From Actinomyces qiguomingii (GTDB taxonomy: Bacteria > Actinomycetota > Actinomycetes > Actinomycetales > Actinomycetaceae), in NCBI RefSeq assembly GCF_004102025.1, contig NZ_CP025228.1:1178001-1242000 (forward strand): a stretch of 64,000 nucleotides of DNA, in the 5' to 3' direction. The notes under the pieces were generated by a model. That model did not search any database. It saw only the letters and a program-made list of their open reading frames with translations, and was not told where the DNA came from. The position numbers were made by a program, and so were the translations under genes. Below are positions 36,352 through 45,804 of the stretch, piece after piece; position 1 is the first letter of the stretch, and every line of letters begins with the position of its first letter.

Positions 36352-36838
36352 GCGGTGACCAGGAGGACCAGCGGCGCATCACACGCCTGGCCTTGGAGGC
36401 TGCCGGCGACGAGGCCGGCTTCGCCTTGGCCGGCTCGGGCGCAATCCGTGAGCATGGGTTTATCGACCGGCCTACAGAGGATGTGGACCTATTCACCGTC
36501 GAGCAGGCTCGCGCCCAGTTCGGCACTTCGCTTGACCGGATTATCGCCGCGCTGCGGGCGGCCGGTTATACCGTGGAGACCCGTCGCCGTCAGGACACGT
36601 TCGCCCAACTCAGCGTCGTCAGTGCGCAAGGGCGCAGTACCGACATGGATCTGGGTGTGGATTGGCGGGCTCACCCTCCTGTGCGGCTGGAGGTGGGGCC
36701 CGTCTTGTCCGTTGAGGATGCGGTGGGTAATAAGGTGGGTGCCTTGTTCTCGCGGGCCGAGACCCGCGATTATCTCGACGTGGACGCAATCCGGCGTTCC
36801 GGCCGGTACAGCGACAAGGAGCTGTTGGGGCTTGCCCC
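36348..36838 (+). pseudogene. AbiEii/AbiGii-like nucleotidyltransferase, truncated by IS3
   Basis: The first about 163 residues keep the nucleotidyltransferase core: FALAGSGAIREHGFIDRPTE followed by DVDLFT, the GS...DxD pattern of AbiEii-type toxins, and later TDMDLGVDWRAH. The reading frame runs into the IS3 left end at about 36836 and the 3' part is gone. AbiEii proteins are the toxin of type IV-like abortive-infection systems. Active-site residues remain but the C-terminus is lost, so the product is probably inactive. Confidence 0.75.
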
Positions 36839-36863
36839 TGTTTTGTGGACACGAGGGGTTGGT

Positions 36864-37785
36864 TCATGCGGCGTGTTCCAGCATAGTGGCTGGCGTCGCG
36901 GGTGTGTAGTGGTTCTCGTAAGTGTTCGGGGGCAGGTTGTCGCAGTAGGAGTGCCGTCGTACGGTGTTGTAGCGAGTAAGCCACCTGAAGGCCTGCCGTC
37001 GGCAGGTGGTCTCGTCGGGCCAGGCGCGTTGGTCCATGAGCACTTCCCGCTTGAACGCGGCATTGAAGGACTCCGCCAGGGCGTTGTCGGCGCTGGTACC
37101 CACCGCGCCCATCGACTGGGTGACCCCCAGGTCCTTGCAGGCCTTGTGAAACGCCGAAGACGTGTAGACGCTGCCGTGGTCGGAATGGAAGACAGCCCCT
37201 TTAAGGCTCCCGCGCTCACGCGCGGCAGCCTGTAGGGCGTCGACGACGAGGCTGGTGCGCATGTGGTCGCGCACAGCCCAGCCGACCAGGCGCCTGCTGT
37301 AGCAGTCGATGACGGTGGCCAGGTACAGGTTGCTCCCGTCAGCCAGCGGCAGATAGGTAATGTCGCCCACGTACTTGCGGTTGGGGGCATCGGCGGCGGT
37401 AGTCCCGTTTCAGCAGGTCGGGGTACTTCGACGCCGCCTGGTCGGGGACGGTGGTACGCACCCGGCGCCGTTTGCGATACCCCACAATGCCGCCGGCCCG
37501 CATCAGGCGGGCAACCCGCCTTGCGGTTGATCCTGCTCCCGCCGGACTCGGCCTGCTGGTCGCCTGGTTCGGCGGCGGGTCCTGGGAGCGCCCATGGCCC
37601 GGTCACCGGCATTGATGGCCCTTATCCGCTCGGTCAGGGCGGCATCTGCCGCGGCCCGCTCGGCTCGTCTGGTAGCACCGGCTTTCCAGGCGTAGTAGGA
37701 GGAGCGGGCTACCTCCAGCAACTCACAAAGCCGCTCCCGCCCCATGGGTGGCTGCATGGTCGGCGACGAACTGGAAGCGGCTCAC
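36864..37785 (-). pseudogene. IS3 transposase orfB, multiple frameshifts
   Basis: Pieces in different frames rebuild one orfB: VSRFQFVADHAATHG from GTG 37785, then GRERLCELLEVARSSYYAWK, then RVARLMRAGGIVGYRKRRR (about 37512-37456), then VGDITYLPLADGSNLYLATV and the rve integrase core to 36864 (DDE parts: VIDCYSR, HSDHGSVY, NALAESFNAAFKRE). At least three, probably four, single-base shifts break it (near 37745, within 37530-37600, near 37515 and near 37395). Confidence 0.8.
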
Positions 37786-38155
37786 CAGATCGTCTCCCCC
37801 GCGAAATACTTGGCCGCCTGCTGCAAGATCTCCCGCTCCCGGGTCAGCTTGGCCCGCTCCGCCCGCAGGGCGGCGTTGGCCGCCTCCAGGCGGGCGACCC
37901 GCTCCTCCATCGACTCCTCGGCTGGCGGCTGGGTCCCGGTCCTGTCCCCGAGGTCGGTCTTGGGTTTGAGCGGGCTGGGGGCCGGTGCCCCATCCGGACC
38001 GGTCTTACCTCCGGTGCCCCACCGGTGCAGCCAGCCGCGCAGCGTGCCCCGGCAGACCCCCAGGTCCTGGGCGATGCCGCGCACGCGTCGCCCCCGGTGT
38101 CGTCTCGTACAAGTCCACCGCCTGACGACGCAAGCTCCTCCGAGTAACTCTTCAT
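37782..38155 (-). pseudogene. IS3 transposase orfA, frameshifted
   Basis: MKSYSEEL, RRQAVDLYETTPGAT and VRGIAQDLGVCRGTLRGWLH are consecutive parts of an IS3 orfA helix-turn-helix protein but lie in three frames. The C-terminal leucine-zipper-like part (MEERVARLEAANAALRAERA) is intact and ends at 37782, overlapping orfB as usual. Confidence 0.75.
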
Positions 38156-38227
38156 AACCATAGTCAGATCATCTCGCTCTCCCCAGCCCCGCAGGGCCGG
38201 AATCAGCGTGTCCAACAAACAGGGTCA

Positions 38228-38793
38228 AGGCCCATAATCACCGTCACGTACCGGTCGCCCTTGCGGGTATGCCGCCAGACGTGTTCGTCCACCCCGTGGA
38301 CCTCCACACCGGCCAGACGGCCGGGATCATTGATCAAGGCGGTTTTAGCCCGCTCAAGGACGGCCTCATTGGCGGTGTGCCAGGACACCCCCAGCGACGC
38401 TGCTACGCGCGCCACGGACATGAACTCCACCCCCACGGCCCGGATCGCCCACTCCTTGGCCGCCTGGGTCAGCAAAGCCCGCTTGGCCGCGGCCCTAGAA
38501 CAGTCTTGGCGCCACACGCGATCGCATCCCTGGCAGCGCCACCGCCGCGACCGGACCAGCAGGTGTGTGGGACGCCAGCCCAACGGCACGTGCGCCAGGC
38601 GCCTGGACACGGTCCCCACCGCCACGCCCTGGGCCCCACACCGTCTACAAAACGCATCCTCCTCAGCCACCCGTAGCCGGCACTCCACCAGCGCCTCGCA
38701 AGGGGTGATCCGCTGGCCGGTGGCGGTAAGTCCCAGGGCGTCCAGGCCCAGGAAACTAGCAAGATCAGGAGCAGTGAAGGTAGTGTCAGTCAT
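38228..38793 (-). pseudogene. ISL3-family transposase, N-terminal fragment
   Basis: About 188 residues from MTDTTFTAPDLASFLGLDAL: zinc-ribbon-like pair CRRCGAQG and CQGCDRVW, helix-turn-helix RVAASLGVSWHTANEAV, and the start of the catalytic domain (GVEVHGVDEHVWRH, first Asp). It is cut at IMGLDP by the IS3 end; full-length ISL3 transposases are about 400 residues or more. Confidence 0.8.
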
Positions 38794-38917
38794 GTCGAGG
38801 TCTCTGTGATCGGTGGTGTTAAGCGAACCCCAATCATCGGGGACCTCGACCCACACCCGCCCCTGCGACACACGCACCCGCCACTACCCACCACCACACC
38901 CCCAAACACGAAGAGCC
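38228..38917 (-). mobile_element. ISL3-family element remnant
   Basis: The outer end reads GGCTCTTCGTGTTTGGGGG inward from 38917, like known ISL3-family termini. The transposase N-terminal half follows; the other half and other end are missing beyond the IS3 junction at about 38225. Confidence 0.7.
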
Positions 38918-39271
38918 ACCAAAACCCCGATCTTAAGTACCACGTTCACGCCGATAACTCGATCTTGAGTAACACGCTCGCGCCTACAACTCGGGCCGAC
39001 CGGATTAAGGGCCTCCGATTCGTGTCGGAGGTGCCTGGCAACATCTGCTGCATGAACGGGAAGAGCTCCGAAGAGACGCTGAGGCGATGGCCGGCTGCGC
39101 GTGCGCGGGCGGTTCAGACCGGTGGCAGTGGCCGCCGTCGGACGTCGGCCGGATCTCTCACTCAACCATCCCTCTGCTCGCCTGCGGACGGTCTACGCTC
39201 GCAGTCGGGGCGCACAGGAGCATGTACACGCTCACACATATTAGTCACCACAATTTGTTTAGGAGACGATG
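38918..39271. other. region upstream of the cas operon
   Basis: Contains two tandem 32-bp repeat units (38928-38991) and then 280 bp with no gene. An AT-richer patch ending CACATATTAG (39234-39243) before the csb1 ribosome-binding site may include the cas promoter, but no good -35 is seen. Confidence 0.45.
38939..38986 (-). repeat. two copies of the recurring 16-bp intergenic motif
   Basis: On the minus strand TCGGCGTGAACGTGGT (38954-38939) and TAGGCGCGAGCGTGTT (38986-38971), 32 bp apart within a longer tandem unit (CGATCTTAAGTACC... and CGATCTTGAGTAAC...). Related copies lie at 35040-35055 and 35540-35555. Confidence 0.55.
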
Positions 39272-40414
39272 ATGACGACTGAACTCTCACTGGACACCCT
39301 GCGGAGCAAGCTCGCGGACCCGGAGTGGGCTGCGGTCCGCGTGGAGGCCACCTATCAGCCCAGCGGAGGTCCGGGCGCGCGCGTGTATCCGCCAACCTTC
39401 CCCACCAATGGGGAGAACTCTCCCTATCTGCTGGAGGATCGGCGCTGCGATGGTCAGGTTCGTAAGGCGACGGTGCTCGACCAGGTGCCGGCCCAGAACA
39501 ACCGCTGCGAGGAAGCCGAGGCGAAGGCTTGGCGTCAGGGCATTATCCGTATGCCCATGCTGCGGATGAGGCACGATGGCGCCGCGAGCTTCGAGCTCAT
39601 CGGCCTGGAGGCACCCCACCGCGCCTTCGACGCCTACTGGCGTGACTGCGAGCTTGACCGCGTCAAGTTCGACCGGTCCGAGATCGGAAAGGCGATTCTG
39701 GCCGCGTCGTTGGAGGATGCGACGGCGCTGCTGACCTATGACCCCGCCACGCTCGTCTACGGCGGCTGGAACTCCCACCGCAAGGGACGGCAGTCCAAGT
39801 TCCCGCGCCTGTACGCCAGCGAGATGATCGGTTGGGACCCGGTTGAGGGTGAGCGCAAGGCCGGGCGCATGGACCCTGCGAACCTGACCGGATCGCGCAA
39901 GGGCGAAGGCGATGAGTGGACGTACTCGTCCTCGGAAGGGAAGAAGGGGACGAAGCTCAGCGAGATTGGGCACGGCAATATCGCCCCGGGTGACGCCCAC
40001 GGCGGTGTCACCATTAGCGAGGCAACTCGCACCGCCGTCCTCAGCCTCACCGCCACCCGGCGCCTGGGCTTCGGCTCCATGGATCCCGCGGCCGTCGAGG
40101 CCGCACGAGCCCTGCTCGTCGCACTCGGGCTCTTGGGGGACCGGCTCGCCTTTGGTGACGCGGGCCTTTGGCTGCGCAGCGGCTGCGACCTGGTCGTGCT
40201 GACCGAGCAGCTGGAGTGGATCGGCCGTGGTGGAGTGGCGGAGTCCTTCGCACTGTCCCCGAGTGGGGCGGTCCGGTTGTACGAGGAGGCGCTGCAGGCG
40301 GCGCTGGACGCCGGGATGCCACTGCACCTGAAGACCGTTGAGCTGGTTCCCAACGAAGCCCTGCGCAAGGCGATCGACTTCAGCCTGACCAAGGCCGAGT
40401 CCACGGGGGAGTGA
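39272..40414 (+). CDS. csb1: type I-G CRISPR Csb1 (Cas7-family backbone subunit)
   Basis: 380 residues of the Csb1/GSU0053 family: YGGWNSHRKGRQSKFPRLYA near residues 165-184 and EGKKGTKLSEIGHGNIAP near 221-238. In type I-G it is the Cas7 RAMP subunit that lines the crRNA. AGGAG at 39261-39265 fits ATG 39272 better than the adjacent ATG 39269. It opens a tightly packed cas operon in which csb2 follows after 1 bp. Confidence 0.92.
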   Translation: MTTELSLDTLRSKLADPEWAAVRVEATYQPSGGPGARVYPPTFPTNGENSPYLLEDRRCDGQVRKATVLDQVPAQNNRCEEAEAKAWRQGIIRMPMLRMRHDGAASFELIGLEAPHRAFDAYWRDCELDRVKFDRSEIGKAILAASLEDATALLTYDPATLVYGGWNSHRKGRQSKFPRLYASEMIGWDPVEGERKAGRMDPANLTGSRKGEGDEWTYSSSEGKKGTKLSEIGHGNIAPGDAHGGVTISEATRTAVLSLTATRRLGFGSMDPAAVEAARALLVALGLLGDRLAFGDAGLWLRSGCDLVVLTEQLEWIGRGGVAESFALSPSGAVRLYEEALQAALDAGMPLHLKTVELVPNEALRKAIDFSLTKAESTGE

Positions 40415-40415
40415 C

Positions 40416-41864
40416 ATGACCCTCCGCTTGGACATCACGCTCCTGAGCGAGCGTTACGACGCCGGGGGAGGGGAGGACCCGCGTGCCGCAGAATGGCCTC
40501 CCCACCCGGCCCGGGTCTTCGCGGCTCTGCGCGCCGTAGCCGGTGAGGATGAACTAGGACCGTTGGAGAAGTTGGAGTGCCTGGCGCCGCCACTGATCCA
40601 TGCCTCCAGGGCGGAGACGCGGCGTTCTCGGGGGTTTGTGGTGACGAACCACGACCTAACGATCAGCGAGCTGAAGAACAAAAAGGGAGGACACCAGACC
40701 CATCCCGCACGCACCAGCGTCTTGCGGCAGCGCACCAGCAGTCTGCCCGAAGACGCCCGCGTCCAGTTCGACTGGTTGGATGACAGCACGCTGTCCGATG
40801 ACGCCGTGGCAGAGCTAGATCGCCTTGCCCGGCGCGTGCCGTACCTCGGTCGCTCGACGTCTCCGGTAACGCTCGCCTTCAGCCGGGTGGACGATCCTTC
40901 GCCGCTGCCGGGCCTGACCACCTATGAGCCGACGGTAGGACGCAGCCCCCTGAGTATCCGGGTGCCCTACCCCGGTTATCTCAATGAGCTCGACGCGCTG
41001 TATCAGGAGGATCAGCCCGCATGGCAGGCCGCCGGTCCGCGTGCGCGCCGCTTCTACCGCGAGGTCGGATTTGGCGAGACCAGTGACCACAGCAGTGATG
41101 AGAGCAACGAGGACATCCCCGTCATGGACGAGATCGATTCCCCCTACCCGGACCTGGTGATTCTCAGGTTCGAGGAACTGCGACCCGCAGGGAATCTGGT
41201 TTCCATCTTCACCGAGGCCCTGCGCCGCAAGGTTATGGGGCGGACGGAGGACCCGCTGCCTCCTGCACTGCACGGCCACGGCACGCCCGGACTGCCGCAT
41301 GTGGCCTACCTGGGGCTGCCCTTCGTGGGCAACGAGCACGCCGACGGGCAGCTCATGGCCCTGGCGGTGGCGATCCCCGGCCTCGAACATGATGAACGTC
41401 TGCGCATTCTGCGGGGCATTGTCGGGAATGATCCCGAACGGGACGTCCTGCTGCGCGTTAACGGATTCAAACAGAGTTTTCGACTCCGGTATGTGCCGGA
41501 TGAGATGCGGCCCTTCACTGCCACGGTCGAACGTTGGACGGGGCCAGTTCGCACGTGGGCGACGGCAACACCACTGGTCCTGGACCGCTTCCCGAAGCGC
41601 GGTGACCTCGCCACGGCAGTGGCCGAGTCACTAGTCACCGCCGGCCTGCCGGAGCCGCGTGAGGTTGAGGTGAGCAAGGAGCCGATGATGTACGGGGCCG
41701 TGCGGCTGAAGCCACGGGAGCTGCCCAAGCGCTGCCAAGGCCGTCTGTACACGCATGCGCGCGTCACCTTCGACCGTCCCGTGCACGGGCCGATTCTGGC
41801 GGGGGCGGGGCGCTACTTCGGCGTCGGGCTGTTCGCCCCCGAGTATGGGGAGGGACGGCGATGA
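40416..41864 (+). CDS. csb2: type I-G CRISPR Csb2 (Cas5-Cas6 fusion)
   Basis: 482 residues of the Csb2/GSU0054 family. The N-terminal mark EWPPHPARVFAALRAVAGED (about 25-44) is diagnostic. The C-terminal Cas6-like part has RLYTHARVTFDRPVHGPIL and the glycine-rich LAGAGRYFGVGLF loop. It is expected to cut the pre-crRNA repeat and hold the 5' handle. Its stop overlaps the cas3 start (ATGA). Confidence 0.92.
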   Translation: MTLRLDITLLSERYDAGGGEDPRAAEWPPHPARVFAALRAVAGEDELGPLEKLECLAPPLIHASRAETRRSRGFVVTNHDLTISELKNKKGGHQTHPARTSVLRQRTSSLPEDARVQFDWLDDSTLSDDAVAELDRLARRVPYLGRSTSPVTLAFSRVDDPSPLPGLTTYEPTVGRSPLSIRVPYPGYLNELDALYQEDQPAWQAAGPRARRFYREVGFGETSDHSSDESNEDIPVMDEIDSPYPDLVILRFEELRPAGNLVSIFTEALRRKVMGRTEDPLPPALHGHGTPGLPHVAYLGLPFVGNEHADGQLMALAVAIPGLEHDERLRILRGIVGNDPERDVLLRVNGFKQSFRLRYVPDEMRPFTATVERWTGPVRTWATATPLVLDRFPKRGDLATAVAESLVTAGLPEPREVEVSKEPMMYGAVRLKPRELPKRCQGRLYTHARVTFDRPVHGPILAGAGRYFGVGLFAPEYGEGRR

Positions 41865-44800
41865 AGGCCACCGATTTCGAGCAGTTCATGCGGGAAGTCC
41901 ACGGGCATGATCCGTTCCCCTGGCAGTCAGCCGTGGTTGAGCAGGCCGTGGAAAAGGGGAGCTGGCCCGCAGTGGTGGACGTGCCCACGGGCCTGGGCAA
42001 GACCTCCATGCTGGACGTGGCCGTGTTCCTCCTGGCGCTTAGCGCCGGAGACGAGGCCCCCGCAGGCCTGGGGCGCCGACGTATCTTCCTAGTGGTGGAT
42101 CGTCGCATCGTGGTCGACCAGGCCGAGGCGCACGGTAAGCGCATTGCCGATAAGCTGGAGAGTGCAACCGAAGGAACCGCGCTCGAGGTTGCCCGGCGAC
42201 TACGGGGCCTGTTCGGCGCATCGCAGGGCGAGGCGGCGCTGCGGGTGGTCAAGATGCGCGGAGGCACGACCTGGGACGCCGCCTGGCTGCCGCGTCCCGA
42301 CCTGCCCGCCATAATCACCGGCACTGTCGACCAAGTGGGCAGCCGCCTGTTCTTCCGCGGATACGGGGTCAGCAAAGGACGACGGCCCATTGATGCCGCG
42401 CTCGTGGGAACCGACTCGGTCATCATGATTGACGAGGCCCACCTGGCACAGGCCTTCACCACTTCGCTGGCCTCCGCCCGCCAGGCCGACCGGACCAGCG
42501 GGCTGGGGCTGCCGGAGAGTTCGGTGATTCACCTGAGCGCGACTAGCGCGGAGAGGCCCGGGAAGAACCCCGATGCCTGGGAGGCGTCATTCGATGAGGA
42601 CGCGCATCTACGGAATGAGACCGCCAAACAGAGGCTGACCGCGCCTAAGCACCTGACGTTCCTCAAATCCACCGAGAAGAAGATCGTCAAGGACATGGCT
42701 GCCCTGGTATGGGACCTGTTCAATAAGTCTGATCAGTCTGAAAAGCCCGATGACCACCGGGTGCTGGTGGTGTGCAATACGGTCGTCCGCGCCCGGGAAG
42801 TGTATGAGGCACTCACCACCGGAAGGACGAAGCTCGGCGACGTCGAGGTGCTGCTGCTCATGGGGCGTTCGCGCCCACTGGACCGTGAGGGGATCGCCGA
42901 GCGGGTTACCGAGCTGTTCGGTGCTGGCCGGGAACCAAGTGACCACAAGGCGGTGCTGGTGGCCACCCAGACCATTGAGGTCGGCATCGACCTCGACGCC
43001 ACGGACATGGTCACCGAGACCGCGTCCTGGGACGCGCTGGTACAGCGCTTCGGCCGGGTCAATCGGCGGGGAGAATTTGGCGCGGCGAAAGTCACGGTGG
43101 TGGAGGATGAAGCCAAGAAGCCTCCCGTATACGGGGACGCCAAGAAGTCCACGGCGGATTTCTTGCGTGATGCAACGCAGGACGGCCTGGATGTGTCGCC
43201 CTTGGCGCTGCGCCAACTGGAGGTGCCGGAAGGGCTGAGCGCTCCGCGGCCCCCGCTCCCGCTGCTGCTTCCCGCCCATCTGGACGCCTGGGCGAGGACG
43301 AACCCTGCTCCGGTGAACGATCCGCCGGTCGACCCCTACCTGCACGGAATCGACAAGTCCACGCCTCCGGTCACCATTGCCTGGCGGGCAGGATTGGTGA
43401 TTAAGGACAGCAACGAAGACGGCGCCGACGCACGGAAGCTGCTGCCCGCAGATCATGCCGGGGCCGTGGTGGATGCTGTGCCGCTTCGGAGCGAGGAGTG
43501 CGTGGAGGTATCGCTCATGGCGGTACGCGCCTGGCTGCAAAAGGGCAAGCCGGAGAACCTGGCCGATGTCGATGACGACGATGGCTTCGACGATATCCCC
43601 TTCAAAGAAGACGACAGTGACCGGCAGGTGCTGCGCCGAGGGGCGGACGGAAGGTGGGAGACGGCCTATGCCTCCCGTCTCAAGCCGGGAGACACGATCG
43701 TTGTCCCATCTGAGTACGGCGGTCTGGACCGCTTCGGCTGGAACCCTTCCAGCAAGGAACCCGTAAAGGACATCTCCGAACTTGCCTCCCTGCGACGCGG
43801 GCAGCCCATTCTGCGCCTGGACTCTGACCCGGGTCTCCGACTGGGGATTCCGCCTTTCGAGGGGCTGCGGGAACTGGTGGCCGACTGGCGAAATGCGGAG
43901 GAGCCGGAGGACCGTGACGCCTATCAGGGCGCCCTCGTAGAGGCGGCACGCCAGTGGCTGGGTTCCTCCGGCGCCCCCGAGTATCCCTGGACGCCGGAGG
44001 ACATCGAGTGCTTGCAGAACGCTTTTGGGCATAGCGGTGCCTTCGTCGCAACCGGCGTGGACCGGAGCTATCGTGGCAGGAGCCGGGGGCCCGCCGACAA
44101 TGGTTCGGAGGAACCGATTCCTGTGCTGCGTGGCACCGCTCCCGCAGATGACTGGCGGACCGTCGGCACGAGCGGAGGCATCGTGGGCGGTAATGCCGCG
44201 TCATCAGTGCCGTGGCGTGCCGTCGATGAAGAGGACACGGAAGGCAGCTCCAGCCTCAACAGGCGGGTAACCCTGGCGGAGCATCTGGCGGCGGTGAGCG
44301 AGCGCGCCCAGCAGATTGTCACCAACTTGGGGCTGCCGGAGGAGCTGCGGCGCGTCGTCGTCGACGCGGCCCGCTGGCACGACCTGGGCAAGGTGGACTT
44401 GCGCTTCCAGACCATGCTGTTCGACGGGTCCCGAGTCGCCGCGGAGCTTGCGAGGGAGCCGCTGGCGAAGTCCGGCATGCCGCCCGGGGACCGTGGCCGG
44501 CGTCGGCGTGCGCTGCGGCTCAGTGGCCTGCCTCGCGGTGCCAGGCACGAGGCGTGGTCCGAGGCGATCGTCGCCGCCCACCTGGAGCGGCTCACCGAGC
44601 CCTACCCGGGCGACGTCGAGCTGCTCCAACATCTCGTGGCCAGCCACCACGGCCGCGCCCGGCCTTTTCTACCGGCCGTCGATGACCAGGGAGATGGTGT
44701 CCTTCGCGCGGCGATCGGGGACATCAACGCCGAGGTTCCGTTGCCGGTCGAGTTGCATCTGACCGACGCGGATCGATTCGCCCGACTCAATGACCGGTAC

Positions 44801-44875
44801 GGCCGGTGGGGCTTGGCGCTACTGGAGTCCGTGGTGCGCAGCGCCGACATGACCATTTCATCGGAGGGATCATGA
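41861..44875 (+). CDS. cas3: type I-G CRISPR helicase-nuclease Cas3 with C-terminal HD domain
   Basis: 1004 residues. The helicase comes first: Walker A VPTGLGKT (about 41-48), DEAH box (about 191), SAT (about 225) and QRFGRVNRRGEF (about 395-406). A less conserved linker of about 350 residues follows, then the HD nuclease: AEHLAAVSERA (about 805), RWHDLGKVD (H840-D841) and ASHHGRARPF (about 928). This helicase-then-HD order is the reverse of most Cas3 proteins and is known for type I-G/I-U. It unwinds and degrades target DNA after Cascade binding. Overlaps both neighbours by 4 bp. Confidence 0.93.
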   Translation: MKATDFEQFMREVHGHDPFPWQSAVVEQAVEKGSWPAVVDVPTGLGKTSMLDVAVFLLALSAGDEAPAGLGRRRIFLVVDRRIVVDQAEAHGKRIADKLESATEGTALEVARRLRGLFGASQGEAALRVVKMRGGTTWDAAWLPRPDLPAIITGTVDQVGSRLFFRGYGVSKGRRPIDAALVGTDSVIMIDEAHLAQAFTTSLASARQADRTSGLGLPESSVIHLSATSAERPGKNPDAWEASFDEDAHLRNETAKQRLTAPKHLTFLKSTEKKIVKDMAALVWDLFNKSDQSEKPDDHRVLVVCNTVVRAREVYEALTTGRTKLGDVEVLLLMGRSRPLDREGIAERVTELFGAGREPSDHKAVLVATQTIEVGIDLDATDMVTETASWDALVQRFGRVNRRGEFGAAKVTVVEDEAKKPPVYGDAKKSTADFLRDATQDGLDVSPLALRQLEVPEGLSAPRPPLPLLLPAHLDAWARTNPAPVNDPPVDPYLHGIDKSTPPVTIAWRAGLVIKDSNEDGADARKLLPADHAGAVVDAVPLRSEECVEVSLMAVRAWLQKGKPENLADVDDDDGFDDIPFKEDDSDRQVLRRGADGRWETAYASRLKPGDTIVVPSEYGGLDRFGWNPSSKEPVKDISELASLRRGQPILRLDSDPGLRLGIPPFEGLRELVADWRNAEEPEDRDAYQGALVEAARQWLGSSGAPEYPWTPEDIECLQNAFGHSGAFVATGVDRSYRGRSRGPADNGSEEPIPVLRGTAPADDWRTVGTSGGIVGGNAASSVPWRAVDEEDTEGSSSLNRRVTLAEHLAAVSERAQQIVTNLGLPEELRRVVVDAARWHDLGKVDLRFQTMLFDGSRVAAELAREPLAKSGMPPGDRGRRRRALRLSGLPRGARHEAWSEAIVAAHLERLTEPYPGDVELLQHLVASHHGRARPFLPAVDDQGDGVLRAAIGDINAEVPLPVELHLTDADRFARLNDRYGRWGLALLESVVRSADMTISSEGS

Positions 44876-45804
44876 ACCAAGTCAGGTTTCCTGCACTGGT
44901 CGGCGAATCGCCGTTGGCCATTCTCGCCGCCATCGGTACATTTCGGCTGATCCATGACTTCGTCGATGACGATGCTCGACTGGCCTGGGCGTTGGACGAC
45001 CGCGCACCGGTGCTGCACTCGAAGCTGGCATCGGTTGACGCCGTCGCTGAGGAGCTGTCGGAAATCGTCGCCGAGATGCCCCAGGACGTGCTGGTGCCCG
45101 GAGGACCTCCGGGGTTTCCGCCTCCCGGGGAAGCGCCTGACAAGTTGCGGCTGAAACAGGGACAGTTATTTGAACGCTTCGGTGGCGATCCTCCGTCGCT
45201 CGTAGTGCAGAAATGGCTCGCCAGCTTGGTTACGGACCTCGTCACCGACGACAAGGGGCGCGGTGCTATCAGCCAGTTCACCGCGCCCGCAGGGAAGCAG
45301 TCCATGTCGACCATGCTGGAGAAACCCCTGCGGCTGGTGCAATCCGAGCCTGAGTATCTGCGTCAGGCCCTGGTTGGCTGGCGCAGAGTGTCGGGCGTAA
45401 CCGGCGAGTACCTGGATCACCGTGCCAACTGGGACAGTGGCGAGGACGGCAGGGGCAAGGCGGAGATGCGCGGCGTGCCCGGGGCGACATGGCTAGCGCT
45501 CATGTCCTACCCGTTGTGGACTACCACGGCCGCTGGGAAGCTGCCCCGCACCAGCGGGTGGCACAGCCAGCCGGTCGGTCGTGACTACCGTCGCTCGGCT
45601 CCTGAACTGAGGCTGCCTTTATGGCGAGAGCCGTTGGGGTTGGCAGCGGTGAAGGCACTGGTTGAGGACCCGGTCCTGGATGGAAAGTGGGACGCCGTGG
45701 AGCAGGACAAGCTTCGCGTCATGGGGATCTTCTATGTGTGCCGTGCGCATCGTCGTAAGGCGGAAGGTGGGAAGTCTGCGGGTGTATTGGTGCCGCTGCC
45801 ATGA
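44872..45804 (+). CDS. csb3: Csb3-like small Cas8 subunit (Cas8u1)
   Basis: 310 residues. The N-terminus (VGESPLAILAAIGTFRLIHD) resembles the start of Csx17/Cas8 large subunits (L..LKALG..R). The place directly after cas3, before cas4-cas1, matches csb3 (Balac_1303 type) in the Bifidobacterium animalis I-U/I-G locus. Csx17 large subunits are about twice this length or more; none is present, so this protein should do PAM recognition and R-loop support. WLALMSYPLW and GWHSQP are further conserved-looking spots. Assignment is by size, order and a weak N-terminal pattern; an accessory protein linked to Cas3 is the alternative. Confidence 0.72.
   Translation: MNQVRFPALVGESPLAILAAIGTFRLIHDFVDDDARLAWALDDRAPVLHSKLASVDAVAEELSEIVAEMPQDVLVPGGPPGFPPPGEAPDKLRLKQGQLFERFGGDPPSLVVQKWLASLVTDLVTDDKGRGAISQFTAPAGKQSMSTMLEKPLRLVQSEPEYLRQALVGWRRVSGVTGEYLDHRANWDSGEDGRGKAEMRGVPGATWLALMSYPLWTTTAAGKLPRTSGWHSQPVGRDYRRSAPELRLPLWREPLGLAAVKALVEDPVLDGKWDAVEQDKLRVMGIFYVCRAHRRKAEGGKSAGVLVPLP

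Larger units (their letters stand above)
36836..38224 (-). mobile_element. decayed IS3-family insertion sequence
   Basis: About 1.39 kb bounded by imperfect inverted repeats: CCCTGTTTTGTGGACACG (36836-36853) and, reversed from 38224, CCCTGTTTGTTGGACACG. Inside are orfA and orfB on the minus strand in the usual overlapping order, both frameshifted. The flanks show no target duplication and belong to two different broken genes (AbiEii-like on the left, ISL3 transposase on the right), so sequence next to the element has been deleted. Confidence 0.8.
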
